From: Perilla frutescens
Taxonomy: Eukaryota; Streptophyta; Magnoliopsida; Lamiales; Lamiaceae
NCBI GenBank assembly: GCA_026008535.1
Contig: BRKX01000006.1
Location: 34,584,664-34,648,663, forward strand
Direction: 5' to 3'
Length of the DNA: 64,000 nt
Positions 35,353-47,714 of this stretch are shown piece after piece (the first letter of the stretch is position 1; each line of letters opens with the position of its first letter). Made by a program: the position numbers and the translations under genes. Below the pieces are notes generated by a model. The model did no database searches and was not told the origin of the DNA. It was given only the letters and a program-made list of their open reading frames with translations.

Positions 35353-37194
35353 GTAGATAAAGTTTGCTTATAATTACAAATTAAAGATACAAAACTTGAA
35401 AAATAATTGAAGCATAGCCATTAAAAATAATACCTTTTTTCTCAAATATTTGATTTATTATTACAAGGTGAAACCTGCAAATAAAGAAAATAATATCAGC
35501 AACAATATATGATAAATGTAATGCACAACAAAGAAAAAAGAATACTCTTAAAGCATTGTAAAAGAATAATGCAATGCGAAAGTGACAATCATTTCTCTAT
35601 TTTATAGAGGAAATGACCCTTTCTGAATAAAAAAGATGACTTCAATAAACATATATATATGATTTTAAATATCAATTGAAATTTAATTAATTAAAATTAT
35701 CACAAAAAATAATATTCATAAAATAAGGAAGATTGCAATTCCAAAATGACAATCGTATATAAATTTCATAATGAAATGTAAATAGGTGATTTATTAATTA
35801 GCATAATGAAAGGAGGATCTTGATTAATATAACATGATGAAAGGAAAATATAATATATAATATATGCTTATATATATATATTTTATGTTATAGACTCATT
35901 TTAATGGTTGATAGTTATAAAAAAGTTTAATATATGATACCGATATTATTAGATATTGAGGTTAAGATACACATGGTAATTATATGTTTATATTTCTAAT
36001 TAAACGTGATTTTGATTGCTTCACAAATGATTTGTTTGACTACTAATACATTTATGCATGTTTATTTTCCTGATTCATTTCAATTCGTCATGATATGTTA
36101 TGGCAATTTTTTTTTAAGAAGAGATATGTGGCAATATATTAATAAGATATGATATGATACGATGATACATTGATATATTAATTTATGGTATGGCACGTAG
36201 GATTGAAATAAATGAAATAAGAATCCTTAAATTGCTACCCGATTCCAATTATTTTGTGATCACAGAATTTGATTGGGTGTAAAGTGTATATTTATGTGCA
36301 ATATAAAAATTACGAATTTCCATAATTAATTTTAAATATACCATATAAGATAAATTTGATTTATTTTTTTCAAACAAAGATTTGTTCGATTGTGTATGGA
36401 TAAAAGTAATGTAATGAATTACCATTTAGTAAATATCCATGATATTGATTTTATTAATTCTCTAATCAAATCAAATCTACTTCTATATTTAATTAGTTTG
36501 ACTAATTTATCTATAGATGTTTATTAATATATCAATTAATATATATAAATAATATTTTAATTAAATAACACAAAATTCTATATCTAGATATGTAGTTTAG
36601 GCGGGAAAATGGGTAGTTTCTATTTGTGCTAGACTATTTTACTTTTAGATATAATATAGATTGTTACTCATGATAATTGATTTCTTAACTTTAATAATAT
36701 TAGGTCAATAGTAAGTACCATTAATTTTGTTTTATTTTTTTAATGAGAAGCATTAATTTGACAGAAGTTACAATATAAATAAATAATATTTTAAAAATTA
36801 CAAAAATAGTATGTATTTCAAGTTCTAAATTGAATAGCTCACGAGCCCGGCTCAAGCTCAATTCGTTTAAGTACTCGTGAATCAGGCTTGTGAGACTACT
36901 TGCGAGCTCGGCTCATTTAAGTACGTGAGCCAGACTCGTGAGACAGCTCGCGAGCCAAGCTCAAGCTCGGCTTGTTTAGCTACTTGCGAGAGTCGACTGG
37001 CCAGACAACTCGTTAAAAAGCTCGAGAACCTCATAAGTCGAGTTAGATCGCGAGCGCGGCTTGATTAAAAGACGAGCTCGATTAGTAGGCTTGAGTTGAG
37101 CTTGTTTAAGTACTCGTGAGTCAGTCTCGAACAAACTTTTTCGAGCCGATACATACATATTTTATGAATAGTTTGACTCATTTACAACTCTCTA

Positions 37195-37728
37195 TATGCC
37201 TCAATTTACAAATTATTAGAACATTCTTTTACACGTAGAAAGTATAGAAAAGTGAAAATATAAAGTTTCGTGTGGATCATTGTTTCTTCACAATTCCATT
37301 TCCGTTGCAATTTACAAAGAAAAAAGACACAGGAGAAGGATCATTCCATTTCATTTTCCAATAGTATAGAAATAGGAATAAGGAATTAATCCAAATAAAA
37401 ATTTGAAAATAATTGGAATACCGACCAAATCATGAAGATTATATGAATCAAAGAGAAGCTTCATGGAGGATTGTGCCAACTATGTATATCCTTATTCAAG
37501 GCACATCCACGATCCCACCTTTGCAAATAATATCTGCTTCGTTTTTCGATATTTTTAATTAAAAACAATTACCAACCACGTGGGAATTAATTTCTTAGAT
37601 TAAGCTCTAAGTCCATTGTGTGTTTTTACAACAATTTCATGATACGCTCAGATTCAGTTTTCTGCTGATTTTTTATTCTATTTGCCATAAATAAATTAAA
37701 TAAGCAGATGATTTACTCACTTTCTCTT
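37195..37728. other. Intergenic, nothing recognised
   Basis: Sequence outside the hAT-like right end. No ORF, repeat or RNA gene seen. Confidence 0.5.
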
Positions 37729-37733
37729 CTCTT

Positions 37734-37804
<71 letters not shown>
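37729..37804. repeat. (TTC)n and (TTA)n microsatellites
   Basis: A TTC run followed directly by a TTA run, which is split by a Stowaway element and resumes at 38079-38114. Confidence 0.9.
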
Positions 37805-37806
<2 letters not shown>

Positions 37807-38076
37807 CTCCCTCAGTCCCATTTATATAGTCCACTTTATCCTCGCACATAGATTAAAAATATTTATGAAAATAAGATATTAAAGCTTAACTTCCATTATT
37901 ACCCTTACTTAAAATTAATGACTCTAAAAAATTTAAGTGGTTGAGTTTTAATTTCCAATACATAGTAAGGGTATATTTGTATATTACCATGATAATTAAT
38001 ACTATTTATAATTATGGAACTATATAATTGGGACACCTCAAAATAGTAATAGGGACTATATAAATGGGACGGAGGG

Positions 38077-38078
<2 letters not shown>
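37807..38078. mobile_element. Stowaway-type MITE (272 bp)
   Basis: Ends CTCCCTCAGTCCC and, in reverse, ATCCCTCCGTCCC, the Tc1/mariner Stowaway terminus. Inverted similarity extends about 26 bp (CATTTATATAGTCC on both sides). TA duplications lie at 37805-37806 and 38079-38080. No coding capacity; mobilised by mariner-like transposase. Confidence 0.92.
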
Positions 38079-38114
<36 letters not shown>

Positions 38115-39137
38115 GTGGCAAAATCGGGTTAGGTTGGTGGAAAAAAGTTGTGTCCGCGATTTCCGGTGCTATATTAGGGGTGTGTTTTTCTCGGTCTGCC
38201 AAAGATTGATTTTATTAAGATTTTTATCGTGACTAATTATTTGATTTGGTTGTGATTTCCCCTCTAAATATTACATTAATTAGACGGATTGGTCGTGCAT
38301 GCTCCGTACTTGTTATAAAATATTTGATGTTGTGTTTATCTAATTATGCATCTGGCGGTGCATAATTTATGCTTGCTTCCTAAAGATTTTAGTTTATTTG
38401 CTACCACTGCCTCTCTCGGATCTCATACGTCTCAACTAAATGACTAATATAGCATTACATGTAATATCAGAGTCTCAAAAGATTCCGTCACGCTAATTCC
38501 TCCATTTTATTTATTTTTCTTCTAGCATAACATAATACATGCATGTCAGGAAACTGTAAAACACTCATAAGAGTAAGACTAAGATAACCCAACTAGAAAA
38601 AAAAAAGAAAAAAAAAAGGCCCGTTATTCAGAGTATCCGATAATTTATCCCAGCCCATACACTTTCGGATCATTCAGAATTGAACCCGTTTAAGTCACGG
38701 CCTCACGGGCCCGTTTCACAACTAATTATTTTTTAAAAAAATTCTCATGTAATTTAAGAGTTTTTTTTTTTCTTTCATTATTCATATTTAGTGTTCAATA
38801 TTTAAACTTCATTACATGTTACACGTTTAAGTTTGAAATTTCTCTATTTCATTAAATTTAAAATTCAAAACTTGATAGTTATATCTAAATCTTTTAGAAG
38901 TTAAAAAATTAAAGCTGCCAGCAGACAATTTGAACCGCCGCCGGTTCAACAAACGAAGACCATAGCCTTACCACCTTCCCAACTGCCGATTAAATAGTAG
39001 AAGTTAAAGTGATTACGTACAGCAATGAAATATTAATTAATGTATCTACTTGATTCAAAAGATAATTTTAGTATCATTAGAGGTCCTACATATGATTAAT
39101 TATTGCAATTCTATTATTATATGCGTAATATACTTAT

Positions 39138-39138
<1 letters not shown>
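38115..39138. other. Intergenic, nothing recognised
   Basis: AT-rich DNA without ORFs over 60 codons and without clear element ends. Confidence 0.5.

Positions 39139-39189
<51 letters not shown>
39139..39189. repeat. (TA)n microsatellite at left end of element A
   Basis: About 25 TA units directly abutting the inverted terminus of element A. Confidence 0.95.
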
Positions 39190-39191
<2 letters not shown>

Positions 39192-39556
39192 AATGGATGA
39201 AATGAGAATAAGTCCTAGTGTGAGAATTAGGAACTGATCTCCGCTATCCATTCATAAAAAACATGTGGTCCAGATTAAAAGCAACACAAGATGTCATTTT
39301 TGTAATTTAAGGGTTATTTTAATGAGGAAGGAATAGTTTTGTAATTTAGCAAATCTAATTAAAATACTATGGTTTTTGTTTCGCTCTCTCATTCTCTATC
39401 TCTACTCTTTATCGCTTCTTCTTTCCCGTATCTTGATTTCAACGTGCAGTAGATAAATTCATGAAGAAAAAAGAAGAATATTATCTGGGTCGAATTCAAA
39501 TTAAAAATCGCCTAGATCGAATTCAAAGTAATATTTATTCGCCTTCCTTCACGGTT

Positions 39557-39558
<2 letters not shown>

Positions 39559-39598
<40 letters not shown>
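39559..39598. repeat. (CT)n microsatellite
   Basis: About 20 CT units within element A. It creates a spurious Leu/Ser-repeat ORF. Confidence 0.95.
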
Positions 39599-39601
<3 letters not shown>

Positions 39602-40016
39602 GGGTTTGCTCTATCTTTCTTGATCTTTTGTCACTTTCTATGTGCATGTCTTCATCTTCTTAAGTTGATTAAGTTGATCTATTAAACTTTCATGATTAAT
39701 AGATGTTTTCATTTCTTTGTATAGTTGTTGGCATATGTGAGTGAATTTGTGTGTTTTGTCTATTGATGTTTTGCAAATTATGTTTTTGCATATACTATAC
39801 ACATATGTTATTTGTCAGAATTTGTTAACATTACAATACGTCTCATTAGTATTACAAAAGTTCTTATTAGCATTACAAAATGAATTATTAACAATATAAA
39901 AACAACCTATCAACATTATAAAAATAATTTTTATCAGAGTATTGGCATGATGGACGATTTATTAATATTACCACGACTAGTTTTAGCACTATCAAAGAAG
40001 ATATTAGCATTACTAT

Positions 40017-40768
40017 TGTAACACCTCGAAAAAAAAATAGTAATTAATTTTATTATATAGTAGGAAATTTCATGAAATCAAAATCCAAATTATTTTGAAT
40101 TAGTTAAATTATGATCTTAAGGCACTATAAGATGAAGAAAAGTTTCGACCTTAGTTGAACATCTAAGTTGAAATTAGAATTTATAATATCAAATTAGAAG
40201 TTCATGGGATCATTTTGGTACCAAGATCATTCCAATCAGACCTCATTTGACCTCTCAATGAAATTTATTTCATCATATACTTTGAAATTAGTTTATTCCA
40301 CAAAGTCCAATTTTATTAATTCAAGCCCAATTAATTATCCATTTTCAGCCCATCTATTTGTCCTATCTCTAACCATTTCATAATTCATATATCTATTGAT
40401 GGGCCTATCTATAAGAGAATACATTTATATTAATTAATTTAATTTCAATTGGATAAGTTAGAATTGTAAGCTTGCATTAAGAGATTAACTCAAATTAGAG
40501 CCACTTGGAAGTCATTGGATAGCTATGGTGTATACATTATACACATGTGTAGTAATTATAGGTATATATATAAATGGATTAATGGAAGGATAGAAAATCA
40601 AAACTAATCTATTGAAAAAAAAAAAAGAAACGAAAAAAATGATGATAAAAATAAATAAATACAAACAAAATAATAATAATAATAATATTTCAACCAATCA
40701 TTCTTGGTCATTTGGCAAGCAAAGAAAATAGATTGGTGTACATAAAAGTACACGTGTGGCTCATAGAG

Positions 40769-40802
<34 letters not shown>

Positions 40803-42366
40803 GTTGGTTGTTTGAAGTCATGAGAATAAAAAAAAAAGAGAGAGAAAATCGTAAGGAAAAAAAGGAAGAAGAGTCAGACGCACAAATGAAGAAAAAAATT
40901 GAAGAAGAAAAATATTGGGAGAAAAAGAAAAGAAAAGTGAGTTTTTACTTTTTGATGTTTCTTTAATTTTAACCCAATGTTATTTGATTTATTTGATCTC
41001 GGATTTGACCGTAGAATATTAAATGAATCTATTTTTTTAAAGTTTATATTTTTCGAGTCCTAGTTTAATATTTGAGAGTTAAATTAGGATTTTTAGAGAA
41101 TGTTATTTAATTCTATAATTTTCAAATGTTATATTTTTCTTAAAAAGAAATTCTAAATATTATAATTCACTCCTAGGTATTAAATCAAGCTTCATGCTAG
41201 TCATTGACATCTTTCGTATTTATTCAATTCAGCCCAGAAAGTTTGATAAATTCTCAAATAGAATCACTAACTTGATTCAATCCGTCAAATGCGCATTATT
41301 CGCTCATTTCACTCTATTTCAATTCCAAATGATCCCAAGTCATAGGAAATTATTATTTAAGCTATTTATGACCTAAGTTATTATTTTATCGGCCTATATT
41401 AGGATTCTAAGTTAGAATTTCAATTTTATAGGTCGAGACGAGATGAAAGTATAGTAGCATCTCACGCATAAATTACACTACACTTTGAGATTATCCAGGT
41501 AGGTTTTTCTATAACTCACAACTATGTTTTAAATTCGTCCATGAAAAGCATGTTAAATGTTTTAATAGTATTGTTTACGCAATGATTGGATGTTATGAGA
41601 CTTCATGCACAGAAAAATTCAGACTTACAAGTATAGACGGTTTACTTTGTGACTAAATGTCTAGATAAGTAACCGTAAAATATTCATGTGATCACATAGG
41701 GTCTCTCATCCAATGAAGAAGAGTAAACATTGTTATAAAGTATGTTCATGGTTATTTTCCATGATTTATGCAGCATAATAATTTTAAAGCATGAAAGAGT
41801 GGCTTGGACGAATATCAATGTCCACTGAGTGTTTTCTGGCACTCAACCCAAATTTTTTCAAATGTTTTCAGGTCCTGGAGATTGAGCTGGTTGATGATGT
41901 GTTGCTGAATTGGGTTTTGATGGTTGACCCTTATGTTGTTTTGCTTAAAATCATTTTTAAACCTATGTCTGTATGTTAAATATTAAATGCTTCCATTGAT
42001 ACTCTGCAAATCTTTTAAGTTTGAAAGTTGTTGACCCCAGTGGCCAATTTTTGATTGTATATATAAATATTTTGAGTGTATATAAGGGTTGGCCGTGAAA
42101 TATTTGAATATGTGACCTGATTGGTTATGTATATTACTTATTGCCAGGTCATAATTTGGTTATGTGCGAGTTAGTGATTTCGAAAAGCCTTGTTGAAAGT
42201 TGACTTTGAGAACACCTAAGCCGTGGTTTGAACATTTTTAACTTGAGGTACTGCCCATTTACAATTATTTATAAAGTTAAATCTTATTTTTAAAAATTAT
42301 TTATCACGTAAGCATGTACGTATTTTTTTTGTGACGTTTTGGTCCTAGTGGGACTGAGGCGTTACA
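40017..42366 (+). repeat. Ty3/gypsy solo LTR (2.35 kb)
   Basis: Starts TGTAACACCTCG and ends GGCGTTACA, with the perfect 5-bp duplication ACTAT at 40012-40016 and 42367-42371. It shares the TGTAACACC start and a TTCAAATGTTTTCAGGT block with the Tekay-like LTR at 1549, so it is a related but different family. No internal region remains, which indicates LTR-LTR recombination. Confidence 0.9.
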
Positions 42367-42648
42367 ACTATGATTAGTAATTTGTCAGATTCTGTTAGCA
42401 TTACAATAATTCTCATTAACATTAGAAAAGTTCTTATGTTAGCATTACAAAATAAATTATTAGCATTATAAAAACAACATGTCACCATTATAAAAATAGT
42501 CTGTTATCCGAGTACTGACATGAGGAAAATTTTAATAGCATTTCTATGATTAGTTTTAGCATTATCAAATAAGATATTAGAATTACTATGATTAGTTTTA
42601 TCATTACCGCTGTTTTTATATTTTAACCTTTGTCTTATTTAATCTGCA

Positions 42649-42777
42649 GATTGTATTGACACCACTATAGAGATTTCTCCTGGGTTATCTAAATTTTATA
42701 TACCTAATTGCAAAACATCTTTGAAGCAACATCTACAAGGAGGGGAACATTTCATAAAAAAATCTCTACTTCTAATC
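42649..42777 (+). pseudogene. FAR1-type MULE transposase fragment (N-terminal)
   Basis: After a CTGCAG acceptor-like site the frame reads EISPGLSKFYIPNCKTSLKQ and then stops. The matching part of element D reads EFSPGFFEFYISNCEPSLKP. This is the region just before the DNA-binding domain in FAR1/FHY3-related MULE transposases. The rest of the gene is missing in element A. Confidence 0.5.
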
Positions 42778-43931
42778 ATGTCCTAAAGGCACTCCAATCA
42801 GTGTTGAAGACTTTTACATGGGAGATGATGATGGTGAATAAAACAATTATTATATGTATCAAATTTCTATAATTTTTTGAACAATTGTCACTTTTTTTTA
42901 GAATTGTCATAATGCTTATCAATTGACATTATTATTTCAATAGCATGCCATTGAAATATTAATATATGTCAAATCCATATTTTTTGTTAAACGTGAAAAC
43001 TTTTGTGGTGCTCTACTTTAGCAGTATATAAATCATACGATATGATAATACTGCCATTTAAAAATTCGACTGCTATCGTTTTCATATGTCAATGATAACC
43101 ATAATTTCACCTCTGTTGTTCCTCTCACCTTATGTGTATCATATTTTTCTAATGCTAACATTAACAAGGTAATTCCGATGCTAACACTATTGAATGATAA
43201 TGCTAATACAAAAAAATTCTAACAATATTGTTCATGGTTGTTTTATAATGTTCCAAGTAAATTTTTTCGCTGATGCTAATATTAGTTATGATAATGCTAA
43301 AATGAACAATGATAAAGCTAACACTACTGAACAATAATGCTAATACAACAAAATTCTAACAACATTGTTCATAGTTGATTTATAATGTCCATAAGTTTTT
43401 TCTGCTGATGCTAACATTAGCTATGATAATGTTAAAATGAGCTATGGTATGCTAAACCTGGTGAATAATAATGCTAAAATACAAAATATACATCAAAATC
43501 TAACAGTCTTTCTAATATTGTTGTTCATGGGCTAAGTTTTATATGTTAATGGAAGTTTCTCGATGCCAATAAAACAAACGAAACTACTAATTCATCATGA
43601 AAGAATGCTAAAGAAGTTTCATCATGTTAGCATCAACAATGTTAATGTTAGCATTATCAATGCTTATATTAACATCGTCAATGTCTTTGTTAGCATATGA
43701 TTCTAGCTTTGTTCGCACGTGCCCAAAAAATCCATTTTTTTTTTAATTTTGACTTTAATATTGACAAAATTACAATAGTGTTACCGTATTTTTCTTGTTT
43801 TCCTTTTGTTTATAGCTATGTCACCATCTTTTTTGATTAAATCTAGACCATCGAATCTTAAAATTAATGGTTGTGGATTGATTCTTAGTTCTCACATCAG
43901 GGTTGGTTCTCTCTGGAATCTCTATATACCC

Positions 43932-43961
<30 letters not shown>

Positions 43962-43962
<1 letters not shown>

Positions 43963-45022
43963 CAAAATCAAGGCAAAAAAAAGGAGGTGATGGTATAGTT
44001 GTCCAATCCCCATAAAAAAGATGATGTCATCACTTTTAAAAAAAATCTTAAAAACTTTGAACGACCATAACTCACTCGTTTCAAATCGGATCAACGTAAA
44101 TAATATACCAAATTAAAGATCTTTCATGCTCTTTAATTCAAGATTAGTCATGGATATGTTTGTTCAAATAAATCTAGACGAAAAATACAAAATATATATT
44201 TTTACTCGTGTCCAGCGCGAAAATGCTTTCGTTAGCTTTTAAATAATGGTTCGTCAGCATTATGATAAATTGATAATGTATGCTAACGAATCATTTGTTA
44301 TATGCTAATATATTGCATTCATTGTGCTAATGAATGATTATCATAATGTTAACGTAGTACGCATACTTATATTGTTATTATGATTATTTTTTATGATTTA
44401 GTTTTTATGTTTTAGTTACTAATTGATTATTATATATTGATTATTTCATCAAATTAGAATATATTAGTTAGGGTTTTCTTCATCCATTTATGGTTTATAC
44501 CTTATGCTAATGACGAATTGTCATATGCTAACATAGTTTATCCCCAGTGCTGAAAAACAATATCATTATACTAATGTTGTATATTTATATTGCTATTATG
44601 GCTTATTCCATCCAATTAGGATTTATAATTAATTTTTAGAATTTAATTCTATTTTTTAGATTATTGGAGTTTATTATATCTAAATTCTGATTTATTTCAT
44701 CCCATTAGAATTTATAATTACTCTTTAGAATTTAATTTTCATTAACAATATGAGAAAAACTTTCATTAGCATAACGATAACGCTTCGTTAGCATGATGAT
44801 AATACTTCGTTAGCATGACGATATGTTATCAAATATCCTGCGCGATTTTTATAAGAATAACCAAATTACGTTAATACCCCCACGTGATTATTTTTTTTTC
44901 AAATATTACAGAATTGCCACCACCCATTTTAAGCAAATCTAGGCCATATATCTTTATTGATTGTATGGTGTGAGATGGGTTCCTAGTTCTTACACTAGGG
45001 TTGGTTTGCATTATAACCACCC
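43962..45022. mobile_element. Element B: MULE-like family, left end lost
   Basis: The right end (in reverse CCTAGTGTAAGAACTAGGAA) matches the family terminus and abuts GTATATA. The left part is closely similar, in inverted orientation, to the right subterminal part of element E (for example AAGATGATGTCATCACTTT in both), but the terminal ~90 bp is replaced by a GT repeat. The interior has TGCTAATG/TTAGCAT motifs. No coding capacity. Confidence 0.55.
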
Positions 45023-45031
45023 ATGTATATA

Positions 45032-46785
45032 GGGGATGGTTCAAATGTTAACCACATACTCATGTATAAACTAGGATCCATTAATAACCACCCATCTCAA
45101 TAATATGAATGGTCAAGATTAAATTTCTAATTAAGGGATCTAATTGCAAATCCCTTATCTCTTCAAATTCTATTAGATTTTATATGGTTAAAATTGTAAA
45201 AATAAATATATCCATAATCTCACATCCCTTAAATATAGGAAAAATAATAGCAAATATATTAATTAGTTCATTGTTACGGCTCTTCAATTAAAGCCCCAAC
45301 TACAAATTCAACAAACCAAGTGGTGGCGGAATATTAAGCAAATTAGCAAAATGGAATTTGACACTTATAAGGGAGAAAATCGACGATTTCACGCCATTTG
45401 CAGTAGCGGGTTCAACATGCATATTATTAGCAATATTTTGTTAATTTAATTAACGTGTCATTATAAAAATATTAGCAATTTATTATAATAATATTAACAA
45501 GTAATTAGCAGGATAATTACACAATTGAATATTTAATTATATAGTATGTCATTTAAAGTATATTAGCAATTTAATACATTAATATTATCGAAAATATTAG
45601 CAAGCATATGTTAGCTGGACAAAGAATTCTACAAAAATTGTTAACCTGGTTAACATATCAATTAATTAATTACATTAATATTGGTAAGCATATGAGCAAT
45701 ATAACTATGCTATTAAAGTGTTGACCCTATTAACAATGTCATTATAAGGATACTAACAATTTATTTAATTAAATATTAGCAAGTGTATAATCAATTATAT
45801 CTATGTTATATAAATGTTAACTTAATAGCATGTCATCTAAAGGTTATTAGCAACTTATGACAAAAATACTAGCAAACATATATATTGGCATCACCTCAAT
45901 AAATAGATACATTTGATAATAATTACCAAAATATTTTTTAATTAGTATAACAAATCAAACACAAATATCATGCATCAACGTACAAAAAATAAATAAATTA
46001 CAATTTGTACCATATACCATATAATATTTCGATCCAAACCTAATAAATTCAATAACAAAATTCACATTTATGTAATGATGTTTGGTCTAATTCATGTTAC
46101 ATAGTATTTCCTCGAGCACATTACAATACGCTAATAATGTATTATTTTTTTGCTAATTTACAATATAAAACGTGCTAATATCAAAACTGGTAATAATAGT
46201 AAAAATACACCTCATGCTAATACTATAAGAACGATTTGCTAATATACGATATAAAATATGCTATTAAAATATATCAATTAATGAGCCTGCCATAATTTCT
46301 TCTACACGTATAAACTTTTATGTTTTAATATTCAAACATGCAAAAATCTTTGAAAAATATGAATATGGGTAATGATCAATTTAACAATGAATATATTTTT
46401 ACAAAAAATAAAGAACAATCAAAAATAATTATTTTTAAATGATTGATTGAATCCGCTGCCACATGATAAACAAAAATAAATAAAATCACCTTCAATGAAC
46501 AAGTCGTCGATTTTTTTTAAGAAATAAGGTTTTACAATTGTGATGCATTAGGATAATTGAAATAAAAAAATATATTGTATGAAGATATACATGCCATAAA
46601 ATGTGGGATTTGATATTCCATATAAAATAAATTACTACCATACCCTCAACTAATATAACTATTAATAAACTGCATTTTTACCTAATCAATTTCAGATCAA
46701 TCTTGATCATGGAAATAAAAAATATGAATGGCTAAGATTGGATCCTAGTTTCTACAGGAGTATGTGGTTAACATTTGAACCAAAA

Positions 46786-46787
<2 letters not shown>
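45032..46787. mobile_element. Element C: MULE-like family, non-autonomous (1.76 kb)
   Basis: The terminal inverted repeats are clear: TTCAAATGTTAACCACATAC and AAACTAGGATCCA occur in order at the left end and, in reverse, at the right end. Both termini abut TA runs, and the right run (46788-46834) is shared with element D. Interior AT-rich with TTAGCAA/GCTAATAT motifs, no transposase. Confidence 0.75.

Positions 46788-46834
<47 letters not shown>
46788..46834. repeat. (TA)n microsatellite between elements C and D
   Basis: About 23 TA units forming the only sequence between the right end of C and the left end of D. Confidence 0.95.
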
Positions 46835-46837
<3 letters not shown>

Positions 46838-47714
46838 ATTGGGTTCCAGAAGGAACCACACCCTATATGAGAACCGAGAACCAATCTAAGCTATAGATCT
46901 CGCCTATTTGTATGGCCAAGATATGTTCCAAAAATTTTAAAAATGCGGTGGTATAATTGTAATAACTTCCAACTTCACTGCCCCTGAATCTTACTAAGGG
47001 TAAAAGCGGAAATTTTAAAATATACAAATTTTCAGAATTTACGTGTATATTTTTCAATTTAGGGTTTTAGCATTGTCATTTCCTATTTTAGCATTGTCAT
47101 GACTTATTTTAGCATGACTCTTTTTTAGCATTAGCATAAAAAAAATCACCGACATTGTAAAAAAACCACGAACAAACACTGTTACATGTTGTTGAATTAT
47201 GAATATAGTGCAACCAATATTAGCATTGCAATCTCTCATTTTTAGCATTAACATAACCCTTATTAGCATTGTAATTAAAAATTTGTCATAGTCATTACAA
47301 ACTAACAAATGTAATTTGTGGTACTAGCATCATTGTTAACTGTATTTGCATCATCAGATCTCATTTTAGATTATCATTAAATTATAAAACACAATCATGA
47401 ACAAATGTTATTACAATTTTATTAAATTAACAATGTCATAAATCCCACCTTAGCATTATTTCACGAAAGATATCAAAGAATGTTAGAGGCCACACATGCA
47501 AGATCATGTTGCAAGATATTAAAGTAAATGACTTATTAGCAGTATAAAGAACTATATTAGCATTACTGGCACTCTTATTAGCATTATCAAACTCTTTCTT
47601 AGCAATGAAAAAAAGAATATCAACTATGTGTATAGCATTACAGAAAATAATATTAGTAGCATTAATAAAAAATTAGTATGAGAAGTACAAAAAAAAATTG
47701 TATCTACTTCTTCC

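Larger units (their letters stand above)
31819..36660 (-). mobile_element. Non-autonomous Helitron, 4.84 kb
   Basis: On the minus strand the element starts TCTATATTATATCTAAAAG at 36660 and ends CTAG at 31819-31822, with a hairpin 9-22 bp before the end (CGTG-CGATA-CACG, 31832-31844). The host bases are A before the start and T after the end, the canonical Helitron insertion between A and T. The repeat array on the two sides fits together once the element is removed. No Rep or helicase motif is found, so it depends on a helper. The interior is AT-rich with scattered inverted repeats. Confidence 0.85.
29665..37194. mobile_element. Old non-autonomous hAT-like element, with nested insertions
   Basis: The left end TAGGGATATTAACGAGTCAG and the right end (in reverse TAGAGAGTTGTAAATGAGTC) form imperfect inverted termini of the hAT type. 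Just inside each end are dense subterminal repeats of GAGCTCGGCTCGTTTAA type (29690-29830 and 36835-37140). About 2.7 kb remain after removing the Helitron. There is no transposase. A target duplication is not clear: TACATGTC versus TATGCCTC match at only four of eight bases. Confidence 0.55.
39190..43931. mobile_element. Element A: MULE-like family, interrupted by a solo LTR
   Basis: The left end contains CCTAGTGTGAGAATTAGGAAC and the right end, in reverse, CCTGATGTGAGAACTAAGAA, followed in both by a TGGTCYAGATT block. The termini abut TA tracts. The interior has many TTAGCATTAC motifs (39820-40016, 42380-42620, 43140-43690) and a fragment of FAR1-type transposase at 42649-42777. Without the solo LTR it would be about 2.4 kb. 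The pairing of its two ends is inferred from similarity to elements C, D and E. Confidence 0.6.

Noticed and set aside
29665..37194. Reading the two GAGCTCGG blocks as LTRs of one retrotransposon
   Set aside because: No TG...CA ends, primer-binding site or polypurine tract. The inverted TAG-type termini fit a DNA transposon better.
39461..39685. 74-codon ORF with a Leu/Ser repeat
   Set aside because: It is created by the CT microsatellite inside element A.
40712..40966. Lys/Glu-rich 84-codon ORF
   Set aside because: It lies inside the gypsy solo LTR and is made of A/G-rich low-complexity sequence and a TA repeat.
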